DNA of 64,000 nucleotides from Bacteroidota bacterium (lineage in GTDB: Bacteria; Bacteroidota; Bacteroidia; Bacteroidales; F082), in the NCBI GenBank assembly GCA_016715945.1, contig JADJXJ010000001.1, positions 2,170,001-2,234,000 on the forward strand, written 5' to 3'. Positions 43,103 through 51,169 of this stretch are shown in pieces. How positions within the stretch are numbered: position 1 is the first letter of the stretch; every line of letters starts with the position of its first letter. Below the pieces are notes generated by a model. That model was not told the origin of the DNA, did no database searches, and saw nothing but the letters and a program-made list of their open reading frames with translations. A program made the translations under genes and the position numbers.

Positions 43103-43699
43103 CTATCTATTACGGCTCTGATAAGCTATTCCCCTTGTGGCAGCTGGTAATTTTATAGACATTTGTAATTCAACAATTATCAAATTCGGTATTTCAATCA
43201 GATTCTTGTCATTAATATCAATTTTAAAATCTGCACGATCGTAAGAACTTTTATAAAATTTATAGTTCGATTTTATTTCTTTTAAATATCTTTTCTTTGT
43301 AAAATCGTCCAAATTTTCGATAATCGGGTTTGAGTCTTTGTCGTAAAATGTTAATCGATTCAATATATTTTCACATGAATCATGTATATGAATTGAGTAT
43401 AACTCTTTATCTTTTTTATGTTTTTTATAAACTTGAAGAAAGGAATATTTTAATCCAGATGGTGTGCCAGAAATAACCGAGTCAATGTTTTTTGAAAACA
43501 GTTGATCTAAAACTTTACTAGCCTTTTCTCTGTAGACATTCATAGTTAAACACTCATCTTGAATTCTTTCTATTGGTTTTTTATAGTAATCCTGAATTTC
43601 TATATCCAAGTCAAAGAAAGAAAAACCCAAATTTTCTGCCAACATTTTTCCAATTGTTGTTTTCCCAACGCAACTTATACCAACTAAATATAAAATCAT
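43103..43699 (-). CDS. P-loop nucleotide kinase-like protein (shikimate-kinase fold)
   Basis: 198 residues. Walker A GISCVGKTT (about 7-15) followed by the DLD of the shikimate kinase/AAA_33 fold (FFDLDIEIQDYYKKPI), then a long helical lid region. AT-rich codon use differs strongly from the chromosome. The last 15 residues (LPAATRGIAYQSRNR) are encoded in the GC-richer repeat element and look like read-through into it, so the original stop may be lost. Substrate unknown; true shikimate kinase activity is unlikely because the substrate-binding motifs are not evident. Confidence 0.7.
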   Translation of the reverse strand: MILYLVGISCVGKTTIGKMLAENLGFSFFDLDIEIQDYYKKPIERIQDECLTMNVYREKASKVLDQLFSKNIDSVISGTPSGLKYSFLQVYKKHKKDKELYSIHIHDSCENILNRLTFYDKDSNPIIENLDDFTKKRYLKEIKSNYKFYKSSYDRADFKIDINDKNLIEIPNLIIVELQMSIKLPAATRGIAYQSRNR

Positions 43700-43901
43700 A
43701 GTTGCTTATAATAAAATTTTAAAACCACTCCAAAACGTCTTTAAACTCCATAAATCCGCTAGAGGCTTGGGTTGCAAAACATTGATTTAGAATGGTTTTC
43801 TATTAGGCTTTGGTGATAAAAATGATTATTATTTGCAAATTCTTAATTTTCGTACTGGGCTTAATCTTTGGACCAGCCACCCGTAACCCTTATCCCGCTC
43901 C

Positions 43902-44414
43902 TCATCCCCCAAAGGTCTTCGACATGGTTGGGTAGAGCAGCAGGGAGGTGATGATGTTTTTCAGCTGAACCTTGTCGAGTTGTTCGAACACTTCGTCGAG
44001 CCGGCGGCGTTTGTCGTCGGTGGTGCCTGCCCCTTGCAGAATCTGGCGGATGTTGCGCACCTGGCTGCCGGTAAGTTCGTCGGCAATGATGGCTGCCAGC
44101 GCTTTGATGGCTTCCGGTGGCAGCTGTTCTTCGGCCAGCCCGAATGCTTCGATCTCGAGCATGGCCGCATCGAGCAGTGCAGCTGCGGTACGTTTTACCC
44201 GTTCGGAATATGATCCGCTGCCCGAGGCATCGCGCAGGCTCCACGACGAAAACTCGAATTCGAGCTTTTCCACCTGCGCCGCCTTGTCGTCTTTTTCGCC
44301 AAAGATCCGCCTGAGCAGTGTAGCCGTTTGTTTTTTCCAGGGCTCAAGGTCGAAACCGGGCGCAAAGAGTTTTTCGCGTTGCGTCTGTATCAGTTTGATG
44401 GCTGCTTCTTTCAT
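43902..44414 (-). CDS. Unknown 170-residue helical protein
   Basis: Soluble, helix-rich, no signal. The N-terminal part FDLEPWKKQTATLLRRIFGEKD follows a W-(K)-x-x-T-x-x-L-x-x-IFG pattern that also occurs at the N-terminus of several defence-associated and TIGR02391-like proteins, which is suggestive only. Acidic helices follow and a C-terminal LKNIITSLLLYPTMSKTFGG. Codon use is that of the chromosome, not the AT-rich block beside it. Divergent from dnaG. Function unknown. Confidence 0.65.
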   Translation of the reverse strand: MKEAAIKLIQTQREKLFAPGFDLEPWKKQTATLLRRIFGEKDDKAAQVEKLEFEFSSWSLRDASGSGSYSERVKRTAAALLDAAMLEIEAFGLAEEQLPPEAIKALAAIIADELTGSQVRNIRQILQGAGTTDDKRRRLDEVFEQLDKVQLKNIITSLLLYPTMSKTFGG

Positions 44415-44518
44415 AGGGTCAATGTGTTGGGTGGTTCAAAACGTCTTCTCGGACTTTTGGCCCGTAAAGTTATCGCATTAGCACAGATGATGCTAACTTA
44501 GCGCTCCCATTTTGCACT

Positions 44519-46459
44519 ATGATACCCCAGCAAACGGTTCGGAGCATACTCGAAACAGCACGCATCGAAGAGGTGGTGTCCGATTTTGTGAAACTCAAGC
44601 GCAGGGGCAGCAACCTGATCGGGTTGTGTCCGTTTCACAACGAAAAGACCCCTTCCTTCACCGTGTCGCCGTCAAAAGCCCTGTACAAGTGTTTTGGCTG
44701 CGGCAAGGCTGGCGATGTGGCCTCGTTTGTGATGGAGCACGAGCACATGACCTATCCCGAGGCCCTGCGATATCTGGCCAGACGCTACAACATAGAGGTA
44801 GAGGAACGTGCCCCCACACCCGACGAGATTCAGGCTCAAAACCTGCGCGAACGTCAGCTCAACCTCAATGCATTTGCCCAGCAGTATTTTGTGCAGCAGT
44901 TGTTCGACACCGACGAGGGAAAGGCCATAGGACTGAATTACTTCAGGGAGCGGGGGTTTCGCGAAGCAGCGGTACGAAAGTTTGGACTGGGCTACTCGCC
45001 ACGGCAGCGCGATGCTTTTGTCAGGCATGCCCGCCAGCACGGCTATACGCCCGATTTGCTGCTGCAAACCGGTTTGGCTGCCGGAGCAGAGGATCGTTTG
45101 TTCGACCGTTTCCACGACCGGGTCATCTTCCCCATACACAGCCTCACCGGGCAGGTGATTGGTTTTGGCGGCCGCATCCTCGACAGCGACAAAAGCAAGG
45201 CCAAATACCTCAACTCGCCCGAATCGGAGGTATATAACAAGAGTAAGACCCTTTACGGCATCTTTTTTGCCCGCCAGGCCATTGCCCGGCTCGACAACTG
45301 TTTGCTCGTCGAAGGCTATACCGACGTGATTTCGATGCACCAGGCCGGCATCGAAAACGTGGTAGCCAGTTCGGGCACCTCGCTCACCACCGATCAGATC
45401 CGGCTCATCAAGCGTTACACAAAAAACATCACCATCCTTTACGACGGCGACCCTGCCGGCATCAAGGCATCCATGCGCGGGGTGGATATGATTCTCGAAG
45501 AAGGCATGAACGTGCGCGTATTGCTTTTTCCGGAAGGCGACGATCCCGACAGCTATGTGCGCAAACACCCCACAAGCGAGGTGGAAGCTTTCATCAAAAC
45601 CAAGGCCACCGACTTTATCACCTTCAAAACCAGGATACTGCTCGACGAAACCGGACGCGACCCCATCCGCAGGGCCGAGCTGGTGAACGAAGTGGTGCAA
45701 ACCATCGCACTGATCCCGGACCCCATTTTCCGCTCGGTGTATGTGAAAGAATGCAGCCGCTTGCTCGAGGTGGACGAAAACGTGCTGATGAATGCCCTGA
45801 ACAAGTTGCTCAGGCGCAATCTCAGCAAAAAACTTCAGCAACCTCTGCCCGAAACCGAAACGCCTGCACCGGTAAGTCCACCACAGCCTGCGAAGGAAGA
45901 ATTTCCACCAACTTACTTTCAGGAAAGGGAACTCATCAAAATCCTGCTCCAGTACGGGCAGATGGAACTCAGCGTGGAACTTCAGGACGAGCAGGGTAAG
46001 CCCGTTATTTACCGCGAGCCTGCTGCCAGCTACATCCTTTCGGACCTGCAGGCCGACAACCTCAGCTTTGAACATCCCCCACATCAGCGCATGCTCGAAA
46101 CATTCATCAGGTCGGCCAACGAAGGCGAGATACCCACCGCCAGGCAAATCATGCAGCACGCCGACGAGGAGCTGGTGCAACTGACGGTCGATCTGATTAC
46201 CAGCCCGTATGAACTGCACAACTGGGAACGAAAAAAAATCTTCGTCAAATCGGAAACCGATGTGCTCAGGCAGGCCGTCACCAACAGCCTCTATCGCTAC
46301 AAAGACTCCATCCTGAAAGCACGTGCCGACGAAATTACCGAAAAGCTGCGCGAGGTGACCGAGCCCGAGGAGGTGGCCGCTCTGCAGATGGAAAAAATCG
46401 AAATCGACCGCATGCGCAGGATGATCAACCAGCAACTTGGCATCGTCATCACTCACTGA
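44519..46459 (+). CDS. dnaG: DNA primase
   Basis: Makes RNA primers for replication. 646 residues: CHC2 zinc finger (C37, H40, C58, C61 in LCPFHNEKTPSF and YKCFGCGKAGD), the catalytic RNA polymerase domain (FHDRVIFPIHSLTGQVIGFGGR), TOPRIM with EGYTDVISMHQAG (about 266) and the metal-site DGDPAG, and a C-terminal helicase-interaction domain. Full length. A possible dyad TTAGCA/TGCTAA lies at 44478-44496 upstream. Confidence 0.97.
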   Translation: MIPQQTVRSILETARIEEVVSDFVKLKRRGSNLIGLCPFHNEKTPSFTVSPSKALYKCFGCGKAGDVASFVMEHEHMTYPEALRYLARRYNIEVEERAPTPDEIQAQNLRERQLNLNAFAQQYFVQQLFDTDEGKAIGLNYFRERGFREAAVRKFGLGYSPRQRDAFVRHARQHGYTPDLLLQTGLAAGAEDRLFDRFHDRVIFPIHSLTGQVIGFGGRILDSDKSKAKYLNSPESEVYNKSKTLYGIFFARQAIARLDNCLLVEGYTDVISMHQAGIENVVASSGTSLTTDQIRLIKRYTKNITILYDGDPAGIKASMRGVDMILEEGMNVRVLLFPEGDDPDSYVRKHPTSEVEAFIKTKATDFITFKTRILLDETGRDPIRRAELVNEVVQTIALIPDPIFRSVYVKECSRLLEVDENVLMNALNKLLRRNLSKKLQQPLPETETPAPVSPPQPAKEEFPPTYFQERELIKILLQYGQMELSVELQDEQGKPVIYREPAASYILSDLQADNLSFEHPPHQRMLETFIRSANEGEIPTARQIMQHADEELVQLTVDLITSPYELHNWERKKIFVKSETDVLRQAVTNSLYRYKDSILKARADEITEKLREVTEPEEVAALQMEKIEIDRMRRMINQQLGIVITH

Positions 46460-46602
46460 GTTTTTGGCTGCCGGAAGACGATTTTCCGTTTGCTTCCGGC
46501 GCATGATGCCTCCCACGGTATCGGATCATGTCAGACCGTTAAAAAGCTGCTGTATAGAGGCTGACACCCTGCCGTCTGCCTTAGGGAATTATCTTCCAGA
46601 TG

Positions 46603-46632
46603 TTTGGGACTTTGAGTTTTATTGTACATTTG
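46603..46632 (+). promoter_or_regulatory. Promoter of the PpiD/SurA-like gene
   Basis: TTTG (46603-46606), 18-nt spacer, TACATTTG (46625-46632), 43 nt before the ATG. Confidence 0.5.
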
Positions 46633-46675
46633 CACCCTGTTTTGAAAAACCTTAACCCAAGGAAGTAAAAGAACT

Positions 46676-48781
46676 ATGGCCGTAATCGGAAAAATCAGAC
46701 AACGCTCGGGGCTTTTGATCGCAATCATCGGTATTGCCCTGGCAGCATTTGTGCTTGGCGACTTTGCCAAAAGCAGCGGGAAGCGGGAGTTTCACATCGG
46801 TACCATTGATGGCGAAAACATCAGCATACAGGATTTCAACCGGAAATTCGAAGACAATGCCGAAGCCACACGTCAGCAGCGCCAGACCGAAAGGTTAAGT
46901 CAGGACGAGATGTTCAGCCTGCGCGAATCCACCTGGAACCAGATGGTTCAGCAGATCATCATGGAAAGGGAATACGAACGGCTTGGCCTGGTAGTAAGTG
47001 TTGAAGAATTGTTCGACCTGGTGCAGGGTCCCAATCCGCATCCGGCGATCATCTCCAATTTTACCAATCCTGAAACCGGGCAGTTCGACCGCAACCTGGT
47101 GCTCAACTACCTGCAAAACCTCGACAATATGCAGCCTGCAGCCAAGGAACAATGGCTCCGGTTTGAGCAATACCTCAAGGAAGACAGGCTGAGCACCAAA
47201 TATCAGAACCTGATCAACAAGGCATACCACATTCCTTCGCCCATGGCAAAGATGATTTATCACGAAAAGAACGATAAAGCCGATGTGGATTATGTGGGTG
47301 TGCGCTATGCCAGCATTGCCGATTCGTTGGTCACCCTCACCGATGCCGACTACAAGGCATACTTCGAAACCCACAAGAAGATGTATGAGCGCGACGCCAT
47401 GCGCGACATCGAATACGTGGTGTTCGACATCCTGCCATCGCCCGAAGACAACGAAGATGCCCGCAAAACCCTCGAGCGCCTGATCCCCGAGTTTACGACT
47501 ACCACCAATGTGGAAGCTTTTGTGAATGCCAATTCCGATCAGCGCTACGACAGCACCTGGTTTGGCCGTGGAAAACTCTCGCCCTCCATCGAAGGCCTGA
47601 TGTTCGATGCCGAACCCGGTTTTGTGTACGGCCCCTATTTCGAAAACGGCGCATACAAGGCAGCCCGGCTGGTTGATGTGTCTTTTAAATCGGACAGCGT
47701 ACGTGCCAGCCACATCCTGATTGCTTACGAAGGCGCCATGCGCAGCGCTGCATCCCGCAGCAAGGAAGCTGCCAAAACCCTTGCCGACAGCATTCTGGCG
47801 GAAGTGAAGAAGAAACCCTCGAAAATGAAAGAACTGGCCATGCAGCTGTCCGACGATGCCAGTGCAGCCACCAATGCCGGCGACCTCGACTGGTTTACCG
47901 AGGGCACCATGGTGAAGCCTTTCAACGACTTTGTGATGAACAACAAGGTGGGCACCATTGGCATGGTTGAAACCGAATTCGGATACCACATCATCGAAGT
48001 GACCGGCAAAAAAGAACCTTCAAAACGCGTACGCGTGGCAATCATATCGTACCAGGTTAGTCCGAGCACCCGCACCTACCAGGATGTGTTTGCAAAGGCT
48101 TCCAAATTTGCCACCGAATCGAAAACCCGCGAACAATTTGATGCCACCACTGAGCGCGAAGGTTTGAGCAAACGACTGGCACCTGCTTTGCGCAAAACCA
48201 CCAACCGCCTCCCCGGCATCGACAATGCCCGCCAGATCACCCGCTGGGCCTTCGACGAAAAAACCAACGTAAACGACGTATCGAACATCTTCGAGCTCGA
48301 CAATATGTTTGTCGTTGCCGTGCTGACTAAGAAACTCGAAAAAGGCATCCCCACCCTTGACGAAATCAAGGAAACCATCGAACCTCAGGTGCGTAACCAA
48401 AAGAAAGGCGAGTATCTGCTGGCAAAATTCAAAGAAGAAGGTAACGACCTCAACCGTATAGCCTCGAAATACAGCGTGGAACCCATCAACCAGCCCGACC
48501 TCACTTTCGACACCCGTTTCCTCCAGAACTACGGTCAGGAAAACAAATTCGTCGGATATGTGTTTGGCGTACAAACCGGAGTGAACACAGCAGTGGCCGG
48601 TGCCAACGCAGCCTTTGTGCTCAAGGTGAACAACATTGCCAAAGCCGGCGAACCAAGCAGCTTAGACCAGATTCGTTCGGAACAGCGCATGAGTTTCGAA
48701 AGCAATGTGCGCAACAACGGAGCTTTCAGGGCACTCGAAAAGAAAGCCAATATTGTGGACAACCGTCTGCTTTTCTACTAA
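46676..48781 (+). CDS. PpiD/SurA-like periplasmic peptidyl-prolyl isomerase and chaperone
   Basis: 701 residues. One N-terminal TM anchor (about 12-30, GLLIAIIGIALAAFVLGDF), a SurA_N-like helical domain (IDGENISIQDFNRKFED), a parvulin (rotamase) domain at about 340-450 with VRASHILIAYEG, DASAATNAGDLDWF and FGYHIIEVT, and a further long C-terminal chaperone part. Assists folding of exported proteins. The layout is the one usual in Bacteroidota. Confidence 0.93.
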   Translation: MAVIGKIRQRSGLLIAIIGIALAAFVLGDFAKSSGKREFHIGTIDGENISIQDFNRKFEDNAEATRQQRQTERLSQDEMFSLRESTWNQMVQQIIMEREYERLGLVVSVEELFDLVQGPNPHPAIISNFTNPETGQFDRNLVLNYLQNLDNMQPAAKEQWLRFEQYLKEDRLSTKYQNLINKAYHIPSPMAKMIYHEKNDKADVDYVGVRYASIADSLVTLTDADYKAYFETHKKMYERDAMRDIEYVVFDILPSPEDNEDARKTLERLIPEFTTTTNVEAFVNANSDQRYDSTWFGRGKLSPSIEGLMFDAEPGFVYGPYFENGAYKAARLVDVSFKSDSVRASHILIAYEGAMRSAASRSKEAAKTLADSILAEVKKKPSKMKELAMQLSDDASAATNAGDLDWFTEGTMVKPFNDFVMNNKVGTIGMVETEFGYHIIEVTGKKEPSKRVRVAIISYQVSPSTRTYQDVFAKASKFATESKTREQFDATTEREGLSKRLAPALRKTTNRLPGIDNARQITRWAFDEKTNVNDVSNIFELDNMFVVAVLTKKLEKGIPTLDEIKETIEPQVRNQKKGEYLLAKFKEEGNDLNRIASKYSVEPINQPDLTFDTRFLQNYGQENKFVGYVFGVQTGVNTAVAGANAAFVLKVNNIAKAGEPSSLDQIRSEQRMSFESNVRNNGAFRALEKKANIVDNRLLFY

Positions 48782-48801
48782 AAAAAATCATAAAAGCATT
48801 G

Positions 48802-48828
48802 AAAAGGCTGCTATTTGGCAGCCTTTTT
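48802..48828 (+). terminator. Terminator after the PpiD-like gene
   Basis: AAAAGGCTGC (48802-48811), loop TATTTG, GCAGCCTTTT (48818-48827) then T. Perfect 10-bp stem. Confidence 0.88.
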
Positions 48829-48972
48829 GATTTGTGAAACCGTGATTTTTTCTTCCACTTAAAAATCATCACAAATAGGAGCAAAGGTTCACTTATTAAT
48901 AAAACATAAATAAAAGCCGGCAATCAATAATTTCACCATTTTGCAGTTAGTTATCCGGAAAAAGATCAAACA

Positions 48973-49641
48973 ATGAAAAGTTATCCAATGAGCAAAGGAA
49001 TTGCCAGAATGATGCTGGTTATGCTGCTCCTTGCGGTTACCCTTGGCAGTACTACATCGTGCAAAAGCAAGAAAAAACTTGCCCGCGAACAGGCTGCAAA
49101 GGAGTATGCCATGAAAGTAGAGCAGGCCAAAAAAGACCTTTATGCCATCATTAACGACGAAACCAGCTGGTCGCTCGACGAAAAACAGCGTCGGGTTGAC
49201 ACCATTAAATCATGGCAGCTGGAGGACGAAGAGGTGAAGCGGCTCATCGAACTTGCAGAGCAGAAGCTGGCAGCCGAGCGAAGCCAGGCATTGCGCAAAG
49301 CCGAAGAGGAGCGCCTGCGCAAGGAGGAAGAGGAGCGCAGGAAACAGTCTTCGAACAAGTACAGTGTACTTGAGAACCATTTTGTTGCTATCGCCGGAGC
49401 ACCCAGCTTATCAGCAGCCAACGAACGGATTGCCCAGGCATTGCAGCTCTTTGCCTCGCCCGATGTGCCCGTGCTGATCATTATCAGCCAGGTGGGAGGA
49501 TTCAACGATTATGACCGGCCCACTACCATACGTCGCTACCTCGACTGGCTCAAAGACCACAAGGTATCGCCCAACCGGGTGGAGCAGGCCAAATACGACA
49601 GCAACGGCAAGATAACCGAACTTGAACTGATCAAACGTTAA
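48973..49641 (+). CDS. Coiled-coil lipoprotein of unknown function
   Basis: 222 residues. SPII signal with cysteine C30 in STTSCKSKKK; then a long charged coiled coil (about 36-128, ending EEERLRKEEEERRKQ) and a compact C-terminal domain with YSVLENHFVAIAGAP, VLIIISQVGGFNDYDRP and TTIRRYLDWLKDHK, which resembles a small OmpA-adjacent or nucleoside-binding fold but is not identified. First gene of an operon with three more envelope proteins; 4 nt to the next gene. Confidence 0.75.
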   Translation: MKSYPMSKGIARMMLVMLLLAVTLGSTTSCKSKKKLAREQAAKEYAMKVEQAKKDLYAIINDETSWSLDEKQRRVDTIKSWQLEDEEVKRLIELAEQKLAAERSQALRKAEEERLRKEEEERRKQSSNKYSVLENHFVAIAGAPSLSAANERIAQALQLFASPDVPVLIIISQVGGFNDYDRPTTIRRYLDWLKDHKVSPNRVEQAKYDSNGKITELELIKR

Positions 49642-49645
49642 GCCC

Positions 49646-50227
49646 ATGAAAAGAACCATGCTTATACTGGCTTCGGCACTGATTATGCTGGCAGCCAACA
49701 GCCTGAAGGCGCAGGATTACATCAGCCCCGAACGCAAGGCGGCCATCGACAGCCTTGCACTCGAAAAAGTGCGCGACCTGGGCAAATACATCAGCATCAT
49801 CGGCAACAAATCCACTCCGTGGAGCGAAGCCAACCGTGTGATCGACCGCGCCGAGGAGCTTTTTATGCAGGGTGCCGAGATAGGGGTTTCGTCGCTTTTC
49901 CGCAACGAAATTCAATACTTCATGGTGCGCACCTACTTTGAGCGCCTGATGCGGCTCAACTACGACCGAGTAGAAATTGAATGGTACAACATTGAATATG
50001 TGAGCGACCTGCAACGCCAGCCCGATGGCACATTTGTAGGCGTGATCACCATCTTTCAGCGCTTTAGCGGCTACGACCGCGAGGGTGGGCTGGTTTATCA
50101 GGATGTAACCAAAAAAGACATTACGGTTTATGTGCGCCGCAAAGAAACCCAGATCGGCGGGCGTTTGATCGGTTTCTGGGATGTGTTGCTCGGAGATATC
50201 CGTGTTAAAGAAACACGACAGCGCTAA
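49646..50227 (+). CDS. Exported protein of unknown function
   Basis: 193 residues, signal peptide 1-22 (ending LKAQ). The mature chain starts helical (KAAIDSLALEKVRDL) and ends in strands (GTFVGVITIFQRFSG, DITVYVRRKE). It contains PWSEANRVIDRAEELF. No family recognised. Four nt after the lipoprotein, so co-translated. Its context suggests a partner of the lipoprotein. Confidence 0.7.
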   Translation: MKRTMLILASALIMLAANSLKAQDYISPERKAAIDSLALEKVRDLGKYISIIGNKSTPWSEANRVIDRAEELFMQGAEIGVSSLFRNEIQYFMVRTYFERLMRLNYDRVEIEWYNIEYVSDLQRQPDGTFVGVITIFQRFSGYDREGGLVYQDVTKKDITVYVRRKETQIGGRLIGFWDVLLGDIRVKETRQR

Positions 50228-50263
50228 AAGTTTGTTGTTCAGGAATATAAATCTTGCAGCCAA

Positions 50264-50295
50264 AAACCCCGCCCGGCTTCTTCCGGACGGGGTTT
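50264..50295. terminator. Hairpin inside the envelope operon
   Basis: AAACCCCGCCCGG (50264-50276) pairs with CCGGACGGGGTTT (50283-50295), one mismatch, 6-nt loop. On the + strand only TTT follows, so read-through is likely; on the minus strand five Ts follow. It may set the ratio of the two halves of the operon. Confidence 0.5.
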
Positions 50296-50326
50296 GGTGC
50301 TGTTAACATCAATAGGTCTGATACCC

Positions 50327-51169
50327 ATGAACCGGCAGATGATACGTAATATACTGATTGTCATCATACTGATGGCAAACCTCACATCCATTGCCCAGCA
50401 AAGGCAGGTGGGCAGTTTTATCATCGACGAAACGGAGCTCTATGCCATGACCAAGCAGATGAGCCAGTTTTTCAGCCGATTCAACAATGAGGAAGACCAG
50501 TTTGGCAAAAAATATCACCCTGCCTCGGAACAATGGCGCAACAACGAGATCCGTCGTCGCATCCTGCCACTGCTTTTCGACCAGCAAAACCAGCGAACGG
50601 CTGGCACCCTGCGCGAATATTTTTTAGATGACCTCACCGCAGGAAAGGGTCATTTCCTGGAGTTTCTTGGCGGACGCTGGTATGCCGAGGTGTCGGCCAC
50701 TTTCGAGTTCCAGGGCCGTCAGGTGCCCATCTCGCTCATCCTGATGATCCAGCGTTCGGGACTGGGATCAAAATGGGTGCTCACCAATGTGTATTTTGCA
50801 CAGTTCAACCGCATGTTTCCGGCAGGCGAAATTGCCGAACGCGAAAAACACTTTCTGCATCCCATGAGCCATGAGCTCGATTTTATGAACATCCACAAAG
50901 CATTCCGCCAGCCGGAAGTCATTGAATATTACGCCAGCGACGACTTTCAACCCGATTACCTGAGCATCTTTTTCTATGAAGTCAAGCTCGGGAGAATGAA
51001 ATTCGTGAGAGTTGAGAGCCTTAAGTTTCACTTTTTCCAGATACCAAACTGGTATTTTGAGGTCTCCTGGTTCAACCGGCCCGGCATGAACAGCGGATGG
51101 CTGATTTCGAACCTGATGTTTGTGAAAGAAGACGAAAAGCAACCCTTGCTGAAATTCTACGAACCATGA
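50327..51169 (+). CDS. Exported protein of unknown function
   Basis: 280 residues, signal peptide about 1-25 (ending SIAQ). The beta-rich chain includes FLEFLGGRWYAEVSATF, WVLTNVYFAQFNRMF and an aromatic-rich C-terminus (FEVSWFNRPGMNSGWL). No known motif. An alternative ATG at 50339 is 4 codons downstream. Its stop overlaps the ATG of the LRR gene (ATGA). Confidence 0.7.
   Translation: MNRQMIRNILIVIILMANLTSIAQQRQVGSFIIDETELYAMTKQMSQFFSRFNNEEDQFGKKYHPASEQWRNNEIRRRILPLLFDQQNQRTAGTLREYFLDDLTAGKGHFLEFLGGRWYAEVSATFEFQGRQVPISLILMIQRSGLGSKWVLTNVYFAQFNRMFPAGEIAEREKHFLHPMSHELDFMNIHKAFRQPEVIEYYASDDFQPDYLSIFFYEVKLGRMKFVRVESLKFHFFQIPNWYFEVSWFNRPGMNSGWLISNLMFVKEDEKQPLLKFYEP

Larger units (their letters stand above)
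42061..43860. other. AT-rich inserted block behind tRNA-Ala
   Basis: About 1.8 kb visibly richer in A+T than both flanks, with codon use to match (AAA, ATA, TTA, AAT). It contains one decayed gene, one inverted-repeat element and one intact P-loop gene, all on the minus strand, and no housekeeping gene. Bases 42061-42274 (just past the tRNA terminator) and 43700-43860 hold nothing I can identify. No integrase, transposase or flanking direct repeat was found. Position next to a tRNA suggests integration there. Confidence 0.55.

Noticed and set aside
43010..43145. Integron attC site
   Set aside because: No RYYYAAC/GTTRRRY core boxes at the right places, and no integrase in the window.
46470..46500. 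Inverted repeat GCCGGAAG/CTTCCGGC after dnaG as terminator
   Set aside because: No T-tract follows on either strand; only symmetry is present.
44672..46516. 614-codon open frame opposite dnaG
   Set aside because: Antisense shadow of DNA primase; no promoter or motif.
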